From contig CAJQPL010000020.1 in NCBI GenBank assembly GCA_905480215.1, forward strand, positions 1 to 58,163: a stretch of DNA of 58,163 nucleotides, given 5' to 3'. Below are positions 1 through 8,761 of this stretch, one piece after another (the first letter of the stretch is position 1; the number at the start of each line of letters is the position of its first letter). The notes under the pieces were generated by a model. It made no database searches. It was not told where the DNA came from and saw only the letters and a list, made by a program, of their open reading frames with translations. The position numbers and the translations under genes are program-made. The stretch is from an uncultured Woeseiaceae bacterium (GTDB lineage: Bacteria; Pseudomonadota; Gammaproteobacteria; Steroidobacterales; Woeseiaceae).

Positions 1-22
1 TTACGAACTAACAGGAGCTACT

Positions 23-328
23 GTGGATACTAATGCTCGAATTGAAGAACAACTAAAAGCCCATGATGTTTTGCTCTACATGAAGGGCACGCCAGACTTT
101 CCTCAATGTGGCTTTTCGGGTCAAACCGTTGCAGCGCTAAACGCAATTGGCAAGCCGTTTTCTTTTGTTAACATTTTTGAGGACCAGGAAGTTCGCGAAG
201 GACTCAAGACGTATTCAAACTGGCCGACGTTTCCACAACTTTACGTCAAGGGTGAACTGGTAGGCGGCTGTGATATTGTCATCGAGATGTATCATTCTGG
301 CGAACTCAAAGCGTTGCTGGACAGCTAG
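23..328 (+). CDS. grxD: Monothiol glutaredoxin, Grx4/GrxD family
   Basis: Small cytosolic thioredoxin-fold protein of 101 residues, the usual length for single-domain monothiol glutaredoxins. These bind a [2Fe-2S] cluster with glutathione and pass it on in iron-sulfur assembly, often with BolA. The family signature CGFS is at residues 29-32, preceded by the conserved Lys-Gly-Thr-Pro (21-24). The cis-proline segment NWPTFPQLY (66-74) and the glutathione-contacting GGCD (81-84) are also present. Translation starts at GTG with AGGAG six bases upstream. It converges on the RNase T gene with only two bases between them. The assignment is firm. Confidence 0.95.
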   Translation: MDTNARIEEQLKAHDVLLYMKGTPDFPQCGFSGQTVAALNAIGKPFSFVNIFEDQEVREGLKTYSNWPTFPQLYVKGELVGGCDIVIEMYHSGELKALLDS

Positions 329-330
329 CG

Positions 331-972
331 TCAATTCTGCCGGGGCGCATTCGCGAACGATTTTTCGAATATGTCGCGATAACGGTTGACCACTTCGCAG
401 AACACATCTGCGGTCATCTCCGCATCATACGATGCGGAATGTGCTTGTGTTTCATCCCACTCCAGGCCGGCTGCAACCACGGCACGCGCAAGCACCGTTT
501 GTCCAAACCCGATTCCGCAGGCAGTGGCTGTGTCAAAGCAGCTGAACGGGTGAAAGGGATTTCGTTTGATTTCGGAACGTGCAATGGCTTCGTTAATGAA
601 GCCCAAATCAAAATGCGCGTTGTGTCCAACCAGGACCGCTCGACTGCATTTATTTTCACGAACGGCTCGTCGCACCTCGCGGAACACTCGCTGCAGAGCA
701 TCGCGCTCATCAATAGCAGGCCGTAACGGATGGTGCGGATCGATGCCATTCACGGCAAGCGAGGCGGGCTCCATGTTTGCGCCCTCGAATGGCTTGACGT
801 GATAGCGGATAGTTTCCGTTCGCGCGATCAGGCCTTCGCCATCCATTTTGAGTAGAACGGCAGCTACTTCAAGCAGCGCATCGGTCTTTGAGTTAAATCC
901 GCCTGTCTCGACATCGATGACAACAGGCAGGAAACCGCGAAAGCGGTTTGCCATTGTGACTTCAGCGCTCAC
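331..972 (-). CDS. rnt: Ribonuclease T
   Basis: A 3'-5' exoribonuclease of the DEDDh superfamily that trims the 3' ends of tRNA and other stable RNAs. The acidic residues are visible: Asp20 and Glu22 in VVIDVETGG, Asp122 in GHNAHFDLGF, and His178 with Asp183 in the HSASYDAEM segment. The length (213 residues) matches the family. The longest frame begins at GTG (972), directly abutting the stop of the upstream M17 peptidase. An ATG six codons in (954) is an alternative start and gives a more typical N-terminus. The abutting genes suggest co-transcription with the peptidase. Confidence 0.93.
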   Translation of the reverse strand: MSAEVTMANRFRGFLPVVIDVETGGFNSKTDALLEVAAVLLKMDGEGLIARTETIRYHVKPFEGANMEPASLAVNGIDPHHPLRPAIDERDALQRVFREVRRAVRENKCSRAVLVGHNAHFDLGFINEAIARSEIKRNPFHPFSCFDTATACGIGFGQTVLARAVVAAGLEWDETQAHSASYDAEMTADVFCEVVNRYRDIFEKSFANAPRQN

Positions 973-2475
973 TTAGTCGGTTGCCTTAAATAGATCTTCG
1001 TCGAGAATGACACTCATCGTATAGCGCACGCCAAATCCAGTGAATTTGGAGGCAACGTGCCCCAAACCGCCCTCGTTGTCACCCGCGCTCAAGTCCATAT
1101 GTACCCACGGTGTATCGTTTTCAACAAACTCTGACAAAAAGCTCGCTGCCAGAATATGATCACCGGCGCCCTTCGGCGAGCACTGCATGAAATCGGCTGT
1201 ATCACTCTTTAAAGCATGCATGAACTCTTCCCCAATCGGGAATGGCCAAACGCGCTCGCCACAGTTCTGCCCGGTCCGTTTTAGCCAGGGGTGAAGGTCG
1301 ACCCGATTTGTGAAGACACCGGAATAGTGAGTTGTTATTGCGCTGACGCAGGTACCCGTGAGTGTTGCGTAGTCAAACAGCAGGGCGGGTTTGTCGCGGC
1401 TCGCGAGCACTAGTGCATCCGCCAACGCCATGCGGCCTTCTGCATCCGTGTGCACGGTCTGAATGGTTTTGCCATTTGCCGCTGTAACGACATCCTGCGA
1501 CTTGTAGGCATTTGGGCCGGTCCGGTTTTCGGTCAAAGCGAGCCAGCAGTCGACTGCGATCGGTAACTGCAACTCGGAAATCGCGAGCAGGGTACCCAGC
1601 GCGACTGCGCTGCCTTGCATATCACCGTGCATATCGAGCATAGATTGGAACGGCTTGAGGTTGGTGCCGCCTGTATCAAAAATAATACCTTTGCCAACCA
1701 GACCGAGATCTGCGGTGGCATTTTTATTGCCAGGTCGATAGCGGATTCGGACGATGCTGGCGCTGTCGTTGTCATTACCCTGTGCTACAGCGAGGAACGC
1801 ACCAGCACCCAGTTCTTGCAGAGCCTTAACGTCAAATCGGGTGTACGACCAAGCGTGAGACTTCGCCAACGTTTTTGCGAGGTCTGCGTAGTCGACCGCA
1901 TCCATCTTGTTCGGTGGCATTGTGGTTAGCCAGCGTGCGAGGTTATTGCCTTTTGCTTCCGCTTCGGTTCTGGATGTATCCAGCTTTGCAGCAACACCGA
2001 GCAATCGCACGCTCTTGATTACGGCCTTTGCAGGTTTGGTCTTGAAGGTGGGAAGCTGGAATGCCGCCGCGAGGGTGGCGGCCAGAATATTGTTGAAGAT
2101 CGTTGCTTGTTCGTCGTCAGCAAAGCCAATGACACTGATTCCGAGACTGCCGGCCTTTTCGCTGCAAGCGGCCTGGACCAATTGCCTGCCCAGTGTCAGT
2201 TGCTCAAAGGCGCTGCTGTCCTTCGTTAGCAGGCCGGCGACGACCAGAGTCTGTTTCTGGTTGCTGAGTCGAGACCTTAGCGCGGGCGTTGACCCTGGCG
2301 CTGAGGCTCGCAGTATTTGTTGCAGTTTCTTACCCTGCGGTAACTGTTTGAAGTGTTTTACCGAGGGTTTCTTCGGTAGCACCAGAAGCAGTTGATCACA
2401 GGCCGCCATCGACTTCGTGTCGACGTTACCAAGTTTTTGAAAAATACGGATGTTTTTGAGGTCTGGTGGGTTCAT
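973..2475 (-). CDS. M17 family leucyl aminopeptidase (PepB-like branch)
   Basis: Predicted two-metal cytosolic aminopeptidase of 500 residues. The catalytic half carries the M17 landmarks: Lys262 and Asp267 in LVGKGIIFDTGG, and the signature HTDAEGR at 342-348, followed by the DYATLTGTC segment. In most M17 enzymes the first signature residue is Asn; here it is His. The metal-ligand Asp344 and Glu346 remain, so activity is plausible. The N-terminal ~170 residues are divergent. A second, more canonical M17 enzyme (pepA) lies at 48487-49983, so this is a paralogue. Its stop codon touches the rnt GTG start. Substrate preference cannot be read from the sequence. Confidence 0.88.
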   Translation of the reverse strand: MNPPDLKNIRIFQKLGNVDTKSMAACDQLLLVLPKKPSVKHFKQLPQGKKLQQILRASAPGSTPALRSRLSNQKQTLVVAGLLTKDSSAFEQLTLGRQLVQAACSEKAGSLGISVIGFADDEQATIFNNILAATLAAAFQLPTFKTKPAKAVIKSVRLLGVAAKLDTSRTEAEAKGNNLARWLTTMPPNKMDAVDYADLAKTLAKSHAWSYTRFDVKALQELGAGAFLAVAQGNDNDSASIVRIRYRPGNKNATADLGLVGKGIIFDTGGTNLKPFQSMLDMHGDMQGSAVALGTLLAISELQLPIAVDCWLALTENRTGPNAYKSQDVVTAANGKTIQTVHTDAEGRMALADALVLASRDKPALLFDYATLTGTCVSAITTHYSGVFTNRVDLHPWLKRTGQNCGERVWPFPIGEEFMHALKSDTADFMQCSPKGAGDHILAASFLSEFVENDTPWVHMDLSAGDNEGGLGHVASKFTGFGVRYTMSVILDEDLFKATD

Positions 2476-2655
2476 TTTGATACCTTTTGAGAGGCCGCAT
2501 TAGATTTGACCCTAAGGGTACAAACACGGAAGATGTCGCTCGCGGCGGCAATCGCACGGCCCGGTGCAATAGAGCGGTGATCCTAGCAGGAGACCCCAAC
2601 TAATTCACGCGACGAGTCAATTATAGAACCGACTTGCGCTTTGAAGAGCGAATGT

Positions 2656-5319
2656 ATGAGCAAGTTCAACCCTTTCGATGATATTGACCCAATCGAAACC
2701 AAGGAATGGCTGGAGTCGATAGGCTCAGTTTTGGCGCAACACGGGCCTGAGAGAGCGCACTTCCTGCTTAATCAGATGATCGATTATTCACGGCGATCCG
2801 GTGCCTACCTGCCATACACGCCAAACACGGCTTACCTGAATACAATTTCCACTGCTCGACAGCCGGAATACCCGGGCGATCGTTCTTTAGAGCGACGAAT
2901 TGAGGCCTATATTCGCTGGAACGCGATGGCAATGGTGGTACAGGCGAATCGGCAGAGCACGGAATACGGCGGTCATATTTCGAGCTACGCTTCCGCGGCG
3001 ACATTGTATGAAGTGGGCTTCAATCATTTTTGGCGCGCCGATTCAAAGGATCAGGCGGGTGACATGATCTTTGTGCAGGGACATGCGTCTCCTGGCATCT
3101 ACGCACGCGCTTTTCTTGAGGGTCGGTTCGACGAAAATCAATTGAATCGTTTCCGTAAAGAAGTCGGCGGCGGCGGATTATCGTCCTACCCGCATCCCTG
3201 GCTCATGCCGGACTTCTGGCAATTCCCGACTGTCTCAATGGGTCTGGGCCCGATGATGGCGATCTACCAGGCACGCTTCATGCGCTACATGGAGAATCGC
3301 GGCATGGTTGCTGCCAGTGACCGCAAGGTCTGGGCATTCCTTGGCGACGGTGAAATGGATGAACCGGAATCAATGGGCGCCATCACGATGCCGGTTCGTG
3401 AAGGCCTGGATAACCTGGTGTTCGTCATTAACTGTAATTTGCAGCGGCTCGATGGGCCAGTGCGCGGCAATGGCAAGATTATTCAAGAGTTGGAGGCTGC
3501 TTTCGGTGGCGCTGGCTGGAACGTTGTCAAAGTTGTCTGGGGTTCTAAATGGGATCCTCTATTGGCCAAAGATCAGGGCGGTCATTTGCGGCAGATTATG
3601 GAAGAGACTGTCGATGGCGAGTACCAAAAAATCAAATCAATGGATGGTAAGTATGTTCGCGACACATTCTTTGGCAAGCACCCCGAAGCGGCAGCGATGG
3701 TTGCGAACATGTCGGACGATGAAATTTGGCGTCTGAATCGCGGCGGCCATGATCCGCAAAAAGTCTACGCCGCGTATGAAGCTGCAACGAATCACAAAGG
3801 TGGACCGACCGTTATTCTGGCGAAGACTGTGAAAGGTTTTGGCATGGGCTCGGCAGGCGAGGGGCAGAACACGGCGCATCAGCAAAAGAAACTCGATATT
3901 AATGAGCTGAAGAGGTTTAGGGATCGGTTCAATATTCCAGTGTCAGATAAGGACATTGATGACGTGCCGTATTACAAACCGGCGACCGATAGCGCAGAAC
4001 TCGAATACATGCTCGAGCGGCGGCATTCACTGGGCGGTTTCTTACCGGCGCGACGCTCGGTGTCGACAGCATTGCCAGTGCCACCGCTAGAAACCTTTAA
4101 AACACAATTGGAGGGAACCGGCGAGCGCGAAGCATCAACGACGATGGCCTTTGTGCGAATTCTGACGGCTTTGGCGCGTGACAAGAAAATTGGCAAACAT
4201 ATCGTGCCGATTGTTCCTGATGAGGCACGTACCTTTGGTATGGAAGGCATGTTCCGACAAATTGGTATCTATGCATCGAAGGGGCAGTTATACGATCCGC
4301 AGGATTCTGGTGAATTGATGTACTACCGCGAGGATAAGAAGGGGCAAATTCTCGAGGAAGGTATTAATGAAGGCGGCGCGTTTTGCTCTTGGGCAGCAGC
4401 AGGTACCGCGTACTCAAATCACGATGTGCAAATGCTGCCGTTCTACATTTACTATTCAATGTTTGGCTTCCAGCGCATAGGTGACTTTATTTGGGCGGGT
4501 GGTGATCAGCAAACACGCGGCTTCCTGATTGGTGGGACCGCTGGCCGCACCACTCTGGCGGGAGAGGGACTGCAGCATCAGGACGGACATAGCTTGATTA
4601 GTGCGTCTACAGTACCGAATTGTCGCTCCTATGATCCAACCTACGCCTACGAATTGGCGGTCATTATTCATGATGGCATGCGGCGCATGGTTGGTGAGCA
4701 AGAGAATATTTTCTATTACATCACTTGCATGAACGAAAACTATGTTCATCCACCGATGCCGGCGGGCGTTGAAGATGGCATTTTGCGCGGCATGTATTTG
4801 CTGAATGCTGGTGGGCAAGGAAAAGTTCGCGCCCAATTATTGGGGGCTGGAACTATTCTTCGAGAAGTTCTGGACGCGGCTGAATTGTTGATGGAAGACT
4901 TTGGTATTCCCACGGATGTTTGGTCAGTGACGAGCTTTAATGAATTGCGCCGTGAAGCTTTGGAAGTCGATCGGTGGAATCAGCTGCATCCCGGTGAGAC
5001 ACCTCGCAAGTGCTACGTCGAAAAGTGTTTTGATGATCGACCGGGACCGTATGTTGCGGCAACCGACTACATGAAGATCGTAGCCGATCAAATTCAAGGC
5101 TGGGTGCCGGGTCGTTTCGTTTCACTGGGCACCGATGGTTATGGCCGCAGTGATGCGAGGAAGGCATTGCGCCAACACTTTGAAGTTGATAAACATTATA
5201 TTGCTGTTACGACGCTCAAGGCGCTGGCCGATGACGGCATGCTGGATGTAAAAACGGTGAGCGAAGCAATTAAGAAGTATGGCATTGATCCGGATCGACC
5301 TGATCCGGTGACGTTGTAA
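2656..5319 (+). CDS. aceE: Pyruvate dehydrogenase E1 component, homodimeric
   Basis: Thiamine-diphosphate enzyme that decarboxylates pyruvate and passes the acetyl group to lipoyl-E2, feeding acetyl-CoA into the TCA cycle. From ATG 2656 it is 887 residues, the same as typical gammaproteobacterial AceE. It starts MSKFNPFDDIDPIET, like its homologues, and contains the ThDP-binding GDGEMDEPES block about a quarter of the way in. The frame opens earlier at TTG 2641. ATG 2656 is preferred because it gives the conserved N-terminus and has AAGAG at seven bases. It leads a compact aceE-aceF-lpdA operon (12-base gap to aceF). No pdhR regulator lies alongside. Confidence 0.97.
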   Translation: MSKFNPFDDIDPIETKEWLESIGSVLAQHGPERAHFLLNQMIDYSRRSGAYLPYTPNTAYLNTISTARQPEYPGDRSLERRIEAYIRWNAMAMVVQANRQSTEYGGHISSYASAATLYEVGFNHFWRADSKDQAGDMIFVQGHASPGIYARAFLEGRFDENQLNRFRKEVGGGGLSSYPHPWLMPDFWQFPTVSMGLGPMMAIYQARFMRYMENRGMVAASDRKVWAFLGDGEMDEPESMGAITMPVREGLDNLVFVINCNLQRLDGPVRGNGKIIQELEAAFGGAGWNVVKVVWGSKWDPLLAKDQGGHLRQIMEETVDGEYQKIKSMDGKYVRDTFFGKHPEAAAMVANMSDDEIWRLNRGGHDPQKVYAAYEAATNHKGGPTVILAKTVKGFGMGSAGEGQNTAHQQKKLDINELKRFRDRFNIPVSDKDIDDVPYYKPATDSAELEYMLERRHSLGGFLPARRSVSTALPVPPLETFKTQLEGTGEREASTTMAFVRILTALARDKKIGKHIVPIVPDEARTFGMEGMFRQIGIYASKGQLYDPQDSGELMYYREDKKGQILEEGINEGGAFCSWAAAGTAYSNHDVQMLPFYIYYSMFGFQRIGDFIWAGGDQQTRGFLIGGTAGRTTLAGEGLQHQDGHSLISASTVPNCRSYDPTYAYELAVIIHDGMRRMVGEQENIFYYITCMNENYVHPPMPAGVEDGILRGMYLLNAGGQGKVRAQLLGAGTILREVLDAAELLMEDFGIPTDVWSVTSFNELRREALEVDRWNQLHPGETPRKCYVEKCFDDRPGPYVAATDYMKIVADQIQGWVPGRFVSLGTDGYGRSDARKALRQHFEVDKHYIAVTTLKALADDGMLDVKTVSEAIKKYGIDPDRPDPVTL

Positions 5320-5331
5320 GGTCGAGCGCAT

Positions 5332-6972
5332 ATGGCAACGACAATCGATATAGTAGTACCCGATCTCGGCGATTTCGAGAACGTTGAAGTTATTGAAATA
5401 CTGGTAACTGCCGGCGATACAGTTGAACGTGAAGATGGTTTGATTACCGTTGAGACTGACAAGGCGTCGATGGATATTCCCGCGCCCGAGAATGGGGTGA
5501 TTGAAGCGATTGGCGTCGCTGTCGGTGACAGCATATCAAGCGGCGACATTATCGGTCAGCTGACCATGATGGTGAGCGACACCGTCGTCATTACACCGGC
5601 TATCCGCGTTCCCGAACAAGCTGATGAGCCTGCAGCAACGGCGAGCAAAGAGCCGCAATTGAAATCCGGCGGAAAGCAAACCCTGACGGTTCCGGCTCTG
5701 GGTGATTTCGGCGATGTTGAAGTTATCGAAGTGCATATTGCGCCGGGTGACAAGGTTGAAGTAGAGGATTCGCTGGTGACCCTGGAGACGGACAAAGCGG
5801 CGATGGATGTGCCGGCCGTCGTTGCCGGTACGATTGAATCGGTGCTCGTTAAGGTAGGCGACACGGTTTCGGAAGGGCACTCATTAGCGATTATCGATGC
5901 AGTTGAAGCGCTTGTAACGAGCGAAGCTATCGCGCCTGAAGCAGCGCCGGCAGCTAAGACCGTGCCTGAACCTGCAGTGACTCCACCAGCGGCTCCTGCA
6001 GCGACTCCCCCAGCAGCGCCCGCCAAAGCACGAACATTGCCGGCTATTGACGAGTCCGGATTTTCCAAAGCGCATGCAAGTCCATCAGTCAGGAAGCTGG
6101 CTCGCGAGCTTGGTGTCAACTTGATCCAGGTCACGGGTAGTGGCACCAAGAAGCGGATATTGCACGACGATATCAAAGCATTCGTTAAGGCTATTCTTAG
6201 TGGCCAGGCTGTGGCTACAGCTGCTGTTGGATTGCCGAAGATACCTAGTATCGATTTCTCGAAATTTGGCGAGATAGATATTCAGCCCTTAACTCGAATT
6301 CAGAAAATTTCGGGACCGCGTCTGCAGGCGAGCTGGATCAACCTGCCGCATGTTACGCAACATGATGTATGCGATATCACTGAGCTTGAGGCGAAACGTC
6401 AGGAGCTAAAAGGTCCGGCGAAGGAACGTGGAATTTCTCTGACGCCGCTGGCGTTCGTGATGAAGGCTTGTGTCACCGCGTTGCAGAAATTTCCAAATAT
6501 GAATTCTTCTTTGGCGGATGATGGTAAGAGCCTGGTTCTCAAGAAGTACTGTCATCTTGGTTTTGCGGCTGACACGCCGCAGGGATTGATGGTGCCGGTA
6601 ATTCGTGATGCAGATAAGAAGGACGTCTACGAAATCGCAGCGGAGCTTGCGGAGCTTTCGGCGCTAGCACGTGAAGGCAAGTTGAAAGCGCCGCAGTTGC
6701 AGGGCGCCAGCTTCACAGTATCGAGTCTTGGTGGTATCGGCGGCACAGCTTTTACGCCGATCGTTAATGCACCAGAAGTCGCCATACTTGGCGTATCCCG
6801 TTCCAGTATGCAGCCGGTATGGAATCAATCAGAATTTGTACCGCGATTGATGTTGCCGCTGTCTTTATCGTATGACCATCGTGTCATTGATGGTGCACAA
6901 GGAGTGCGTTTTACCAGCTTTCTTGGTGAGGCACTGGCGGATGTCGATTCGTTGCTCAAGGCGATTCCATAG
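5332..6972 (+). CDS. aceF: Dihydrolipoyllysine acetyltransferase (PDH E2), two lipoyl domains
   Basis: Core subunit of pyruvate dehydrogenase, moving acetyl groups from E1 to CoA. Domain order over 546 residues: lipoyl domain 1 (Lys44 in ETDKASMD), lipoyl domain 2 (Lys155 in ETDKAAMD), a flexible Ala/Pro linker (~200-235), the peripheral subunit-binding domain (~249-285), then the catalytic domain. The catalytic domain ends in SYDHRVIDG, with the active-site His516 and Asp520. E. coli has three lipoyl domains here; this protein has two, and the partner E3 carries another. Its stop codon shares one base with the lpdA start (TAGTG), indicating translational coupling. Confidence 0.97.
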   Translation: MATTIDIVVPDLGDFENVEVIEILVTAGDTVEREDGLITVETDKASMDIPAPENGVIEAIGVAVGDSISSGDIIGQLTMMVSDTVVITPAIRVPEQADEPAATASKEPQLKSGGKQTLTVPALGDFGDVEVIEVHIAPGDKVEVEDSLVTLETDKAAMDVPAVVAGTIESVLVKVGDTVSEGHSLAIIDAVEALVTSEAIAPEAAPAAKTVPEPAVTPPAAPAATPPAAPAKARTLPAIDESGFSKAHASPSVRKLARELGVNLIQVTGSGTKKRILHDDIKAFVKAILSGQAVATAAVGLPKIPSIDFSKFGEIDIQPLTRIQKISGPRLQASWINLPHVTQHDVCDITELEAKRQELKGPAKERGISLTPLAFVMKACVTALQKFPNMNSSLADDGKSLVLKKYCHLGFAADTPQGLMVPVIRDADKKDVYEIAAELAELSALAREGKLKAPQLQGASFTVSSLGGIGGTAFTPIVNAPEVAILGVSRSSMQPVWNQSEFVPRLMLPLSLSYDHRVIDGAQGVRFTSFLGEALADVDSLLKAIP

Positions 6973-8711
6973 TGGTCGATATTAGTAAGCTTCTCGTTCC
7001 GGACCTGGGCGAGTTCGAAGATGTAGAAATTATTGATGTGCTGGTGTCAGTTGGTGACTCAGTGGCTGTTGAAGATCCGTTGGTTACGATCGAGACGGAC
7101 AAGGCATCGATGGACGTGCCGGCTGAGATTGCCGGCAAAATTGTGTCGCTGGATGTGGCGGTCGGTGACAAGGTTTCAACCGGATCTCTGCTGGCGACAG
7201 TCGAAGCGAGCGAACAAACTTCAGACGCAGCCATACAGCCAGTGGAAGAAACGCAAGAAGTGACGCCGACGGAAGTTGCTGCGGCGAGTCAGGTGGTGCC
7301 AGAAGGCGCTGCGACACACTCGACTCAGCTGGTGGTTATCGGCTCGGGTCCAGGCGGTTACACCGCAGCATTTCGGGCGGCCGACCTTGGCGTAGACACA
7401 ATTCTGATTGAGCGCTATCCGGTACTCGGCGGCGTTTGCCTGAATGTAGGTTGCATACCCTCGAAAGCCTTGTTGCACGCCGCGAAAATTATCGATGATG
7501 CTGCCGCTATGGCTGATCATGGTGTCACCTTTGGTGAGCCGCAAATTGATGCGGAAAAACTTCGCGACTGGAAGAGCTCGGTCGTAGGTAAACTGACCGG
7601 CGGTTTGGCAACAATGGCGAAGCAACGCAAAGTTCGCGTGCTAACCGCCAGCGCGAAGTTCGAGTCCGCCAATCGTCTACGACTGGATAATGGCGAAACT
7701 GTCGATTTTAAAAATTGCATCATCGCCGCGGGTTCTGAGCCTATGATGCTGCCGGACTTGCCCGACGATCGGCGCATCATCGATTCAACCGGGGCGCTCG
7801 AATTGGCGCCATTGCCGCAGCGCTTGTTGGTGGTTGGCGGCGGAATTATCGGCTTGGAAATGGCCTGTGTATACAGCGCCTTGGGCACCGACGTGAGTGT
7901 CGTCGAGTTAACAGATTCGCTAATGCCGGGAACAGATAAAGACCTGTTGCGGCCATTCATGAAGATTGTAAAGAAGCGTTACGAATCGATAATGTTGTCG
8001 ACCAAGGTTACGGCAATGCGGGCAACGGCGCCTGGTATTGAAGTCACGTTTGAAGGCGATAAGTCGCCGTCCATTGGCGTTTATGACCGGGTATTGGTTG
8101 CCATCGGTCGCCGGGCAAATGGCGGTAAGCTTGATGCAGACAAGGCCGGTGTTGCGGTTGATCAACGCGGTATTATTGAAGTCGATAAACAAATGCGTAC
8201 TAATGTTTCACATATTTTCGCAATCGGTGATTTGGCAGGAGGGCCCATGCTGGCCCATAAGGCGACTCATGAAGCCAAAGTAGCCGCTGAGGTTGTGGCA
8301 GGTGAGAAGAGTTACTTTGATGCACGCACGATTCCGTCGGTTGCCTATACGGATCCCGAGGTTGCTTGGGTCGGTCTGACAGAGCTCGAGGCCAAAGCAC
8401 AGGGTATCGATTATGAGAAAGCTCAATTTCCCTGGGCAGCCAGTGGCAGAGCGTTAGCGCTCGGCCGTTCGGAAGGCTTTACGAAACTCCTATTCGACAA
8501 AAAGTCCAAGCGAGTGCTGGGTGGTGCAATTGTTGGCCAAAGCGCGGGTGATCTGATCGCGGAGATTGGATTGGCGATTGAGATGGGGGCTGATGCGTCG
8601 GATATCAGTCTGACCATTCATCCGCACCCAACTCTGTCGGAAACAGTAGCATTCACAGCGGAAGCCTTCGAAGGCACGTTGACAGATCTGTATATGCCAA
8701 AGAAAGCGTAG
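6972..8711 (+). CDS. lpdA: Dihydrolipoyl dehydrogenase (PDH E3) with N-terminal lipoyl domain
   Basis: Flavoprotein that reoxidises dihydrolipoamide with NAD+ in the pyruvate dehydrogenase complex. At 579 residues it is about 100 longer than plain E3 because a lipoyl domain precedes it (Lys44 in ETDKASMD, then a Glu/Thr/Ala linker to ~115). The E3 body shows the FAD loop GSGPGG (124-129), the redox disulfide in CLNVGC (Cys156, Cys161), the NAD loop VVGGGIIG, and the catalytic His552-Glu557 pair in HPHPTLSE. The GTG start overlaps the aceF stop by one base. Lipoyl-E3 fusions are known in several proteobacteria, usually in the dedicated PDH operon, as here. Confidence 0.96.
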   Translation: MVDISKLLVPDLGEFEDVEIIDVLVSVGDSVAVEDPLVTIETDKASMDVPAEIAGKIVSLDVAVGDKVSTGSLLATVEASEQTSDAAIQPVEETQEVTPTEVAAASQVVPEGAATHSTQLVVIGSGPGGYTAAFRAADLGVDTILIERYPVLGGVCLNVGCIPSKALLHAAKIIDDAAAMADHGVTFGEPQIDAEKLRDWKSSVVGKLTGGLATMAKQRKVRVLTASAKFESANRLRLDNGETVDFKNCIIAAGSEPMMLPDLPDDRRIIDSTGALELAPLPQRLLVVGGGIIGLEMACVYSALGTDVSVVELTDSLMPGTDKDLLRPFMKIVKKRYESIMLSTKVTAMRATAPGIEVTFEGDKSPSIGVYDRVLVAIGRRANGGKLDADKAGVAVDQRGIIEVDKQMRTNVSHIFAIGDLAGGPMLAHKATHEAKVAAEVVAGEKSYFDARTIPSVAYTDPEVAWVGLTELEAKAQGIDYEKAQFPWAASGRALALGRSEGFTKLLFDKKSKRVLGGAIVGQSAGDLIAEIGLAIEMGADASDISLTIHPHPTLSETVAFTAEAFEGTLTDLYMPKKA

Positions 8712-8761
8712 CGATAAGCGCTAGCGCTATTTGAATAATTCTCGGTGCTGGCAGATGCTAT

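Noticed and set aside
5556-6176. Minus-strand frame (206 codons) inside aceF
   Set aside because: It mirrors the lipoyl and Ala/Pro linker region of aceF; the Ala/Gly/Thr-rich product is a codon-bias shadow.
8717-8728. Palindrome AGCGCTAGCGCT between lpdA and the FMN protein gene
   Set aside because: Once a loop is allowed the stem is only four pairs and no T-run follows, so a terminator call is not supported.
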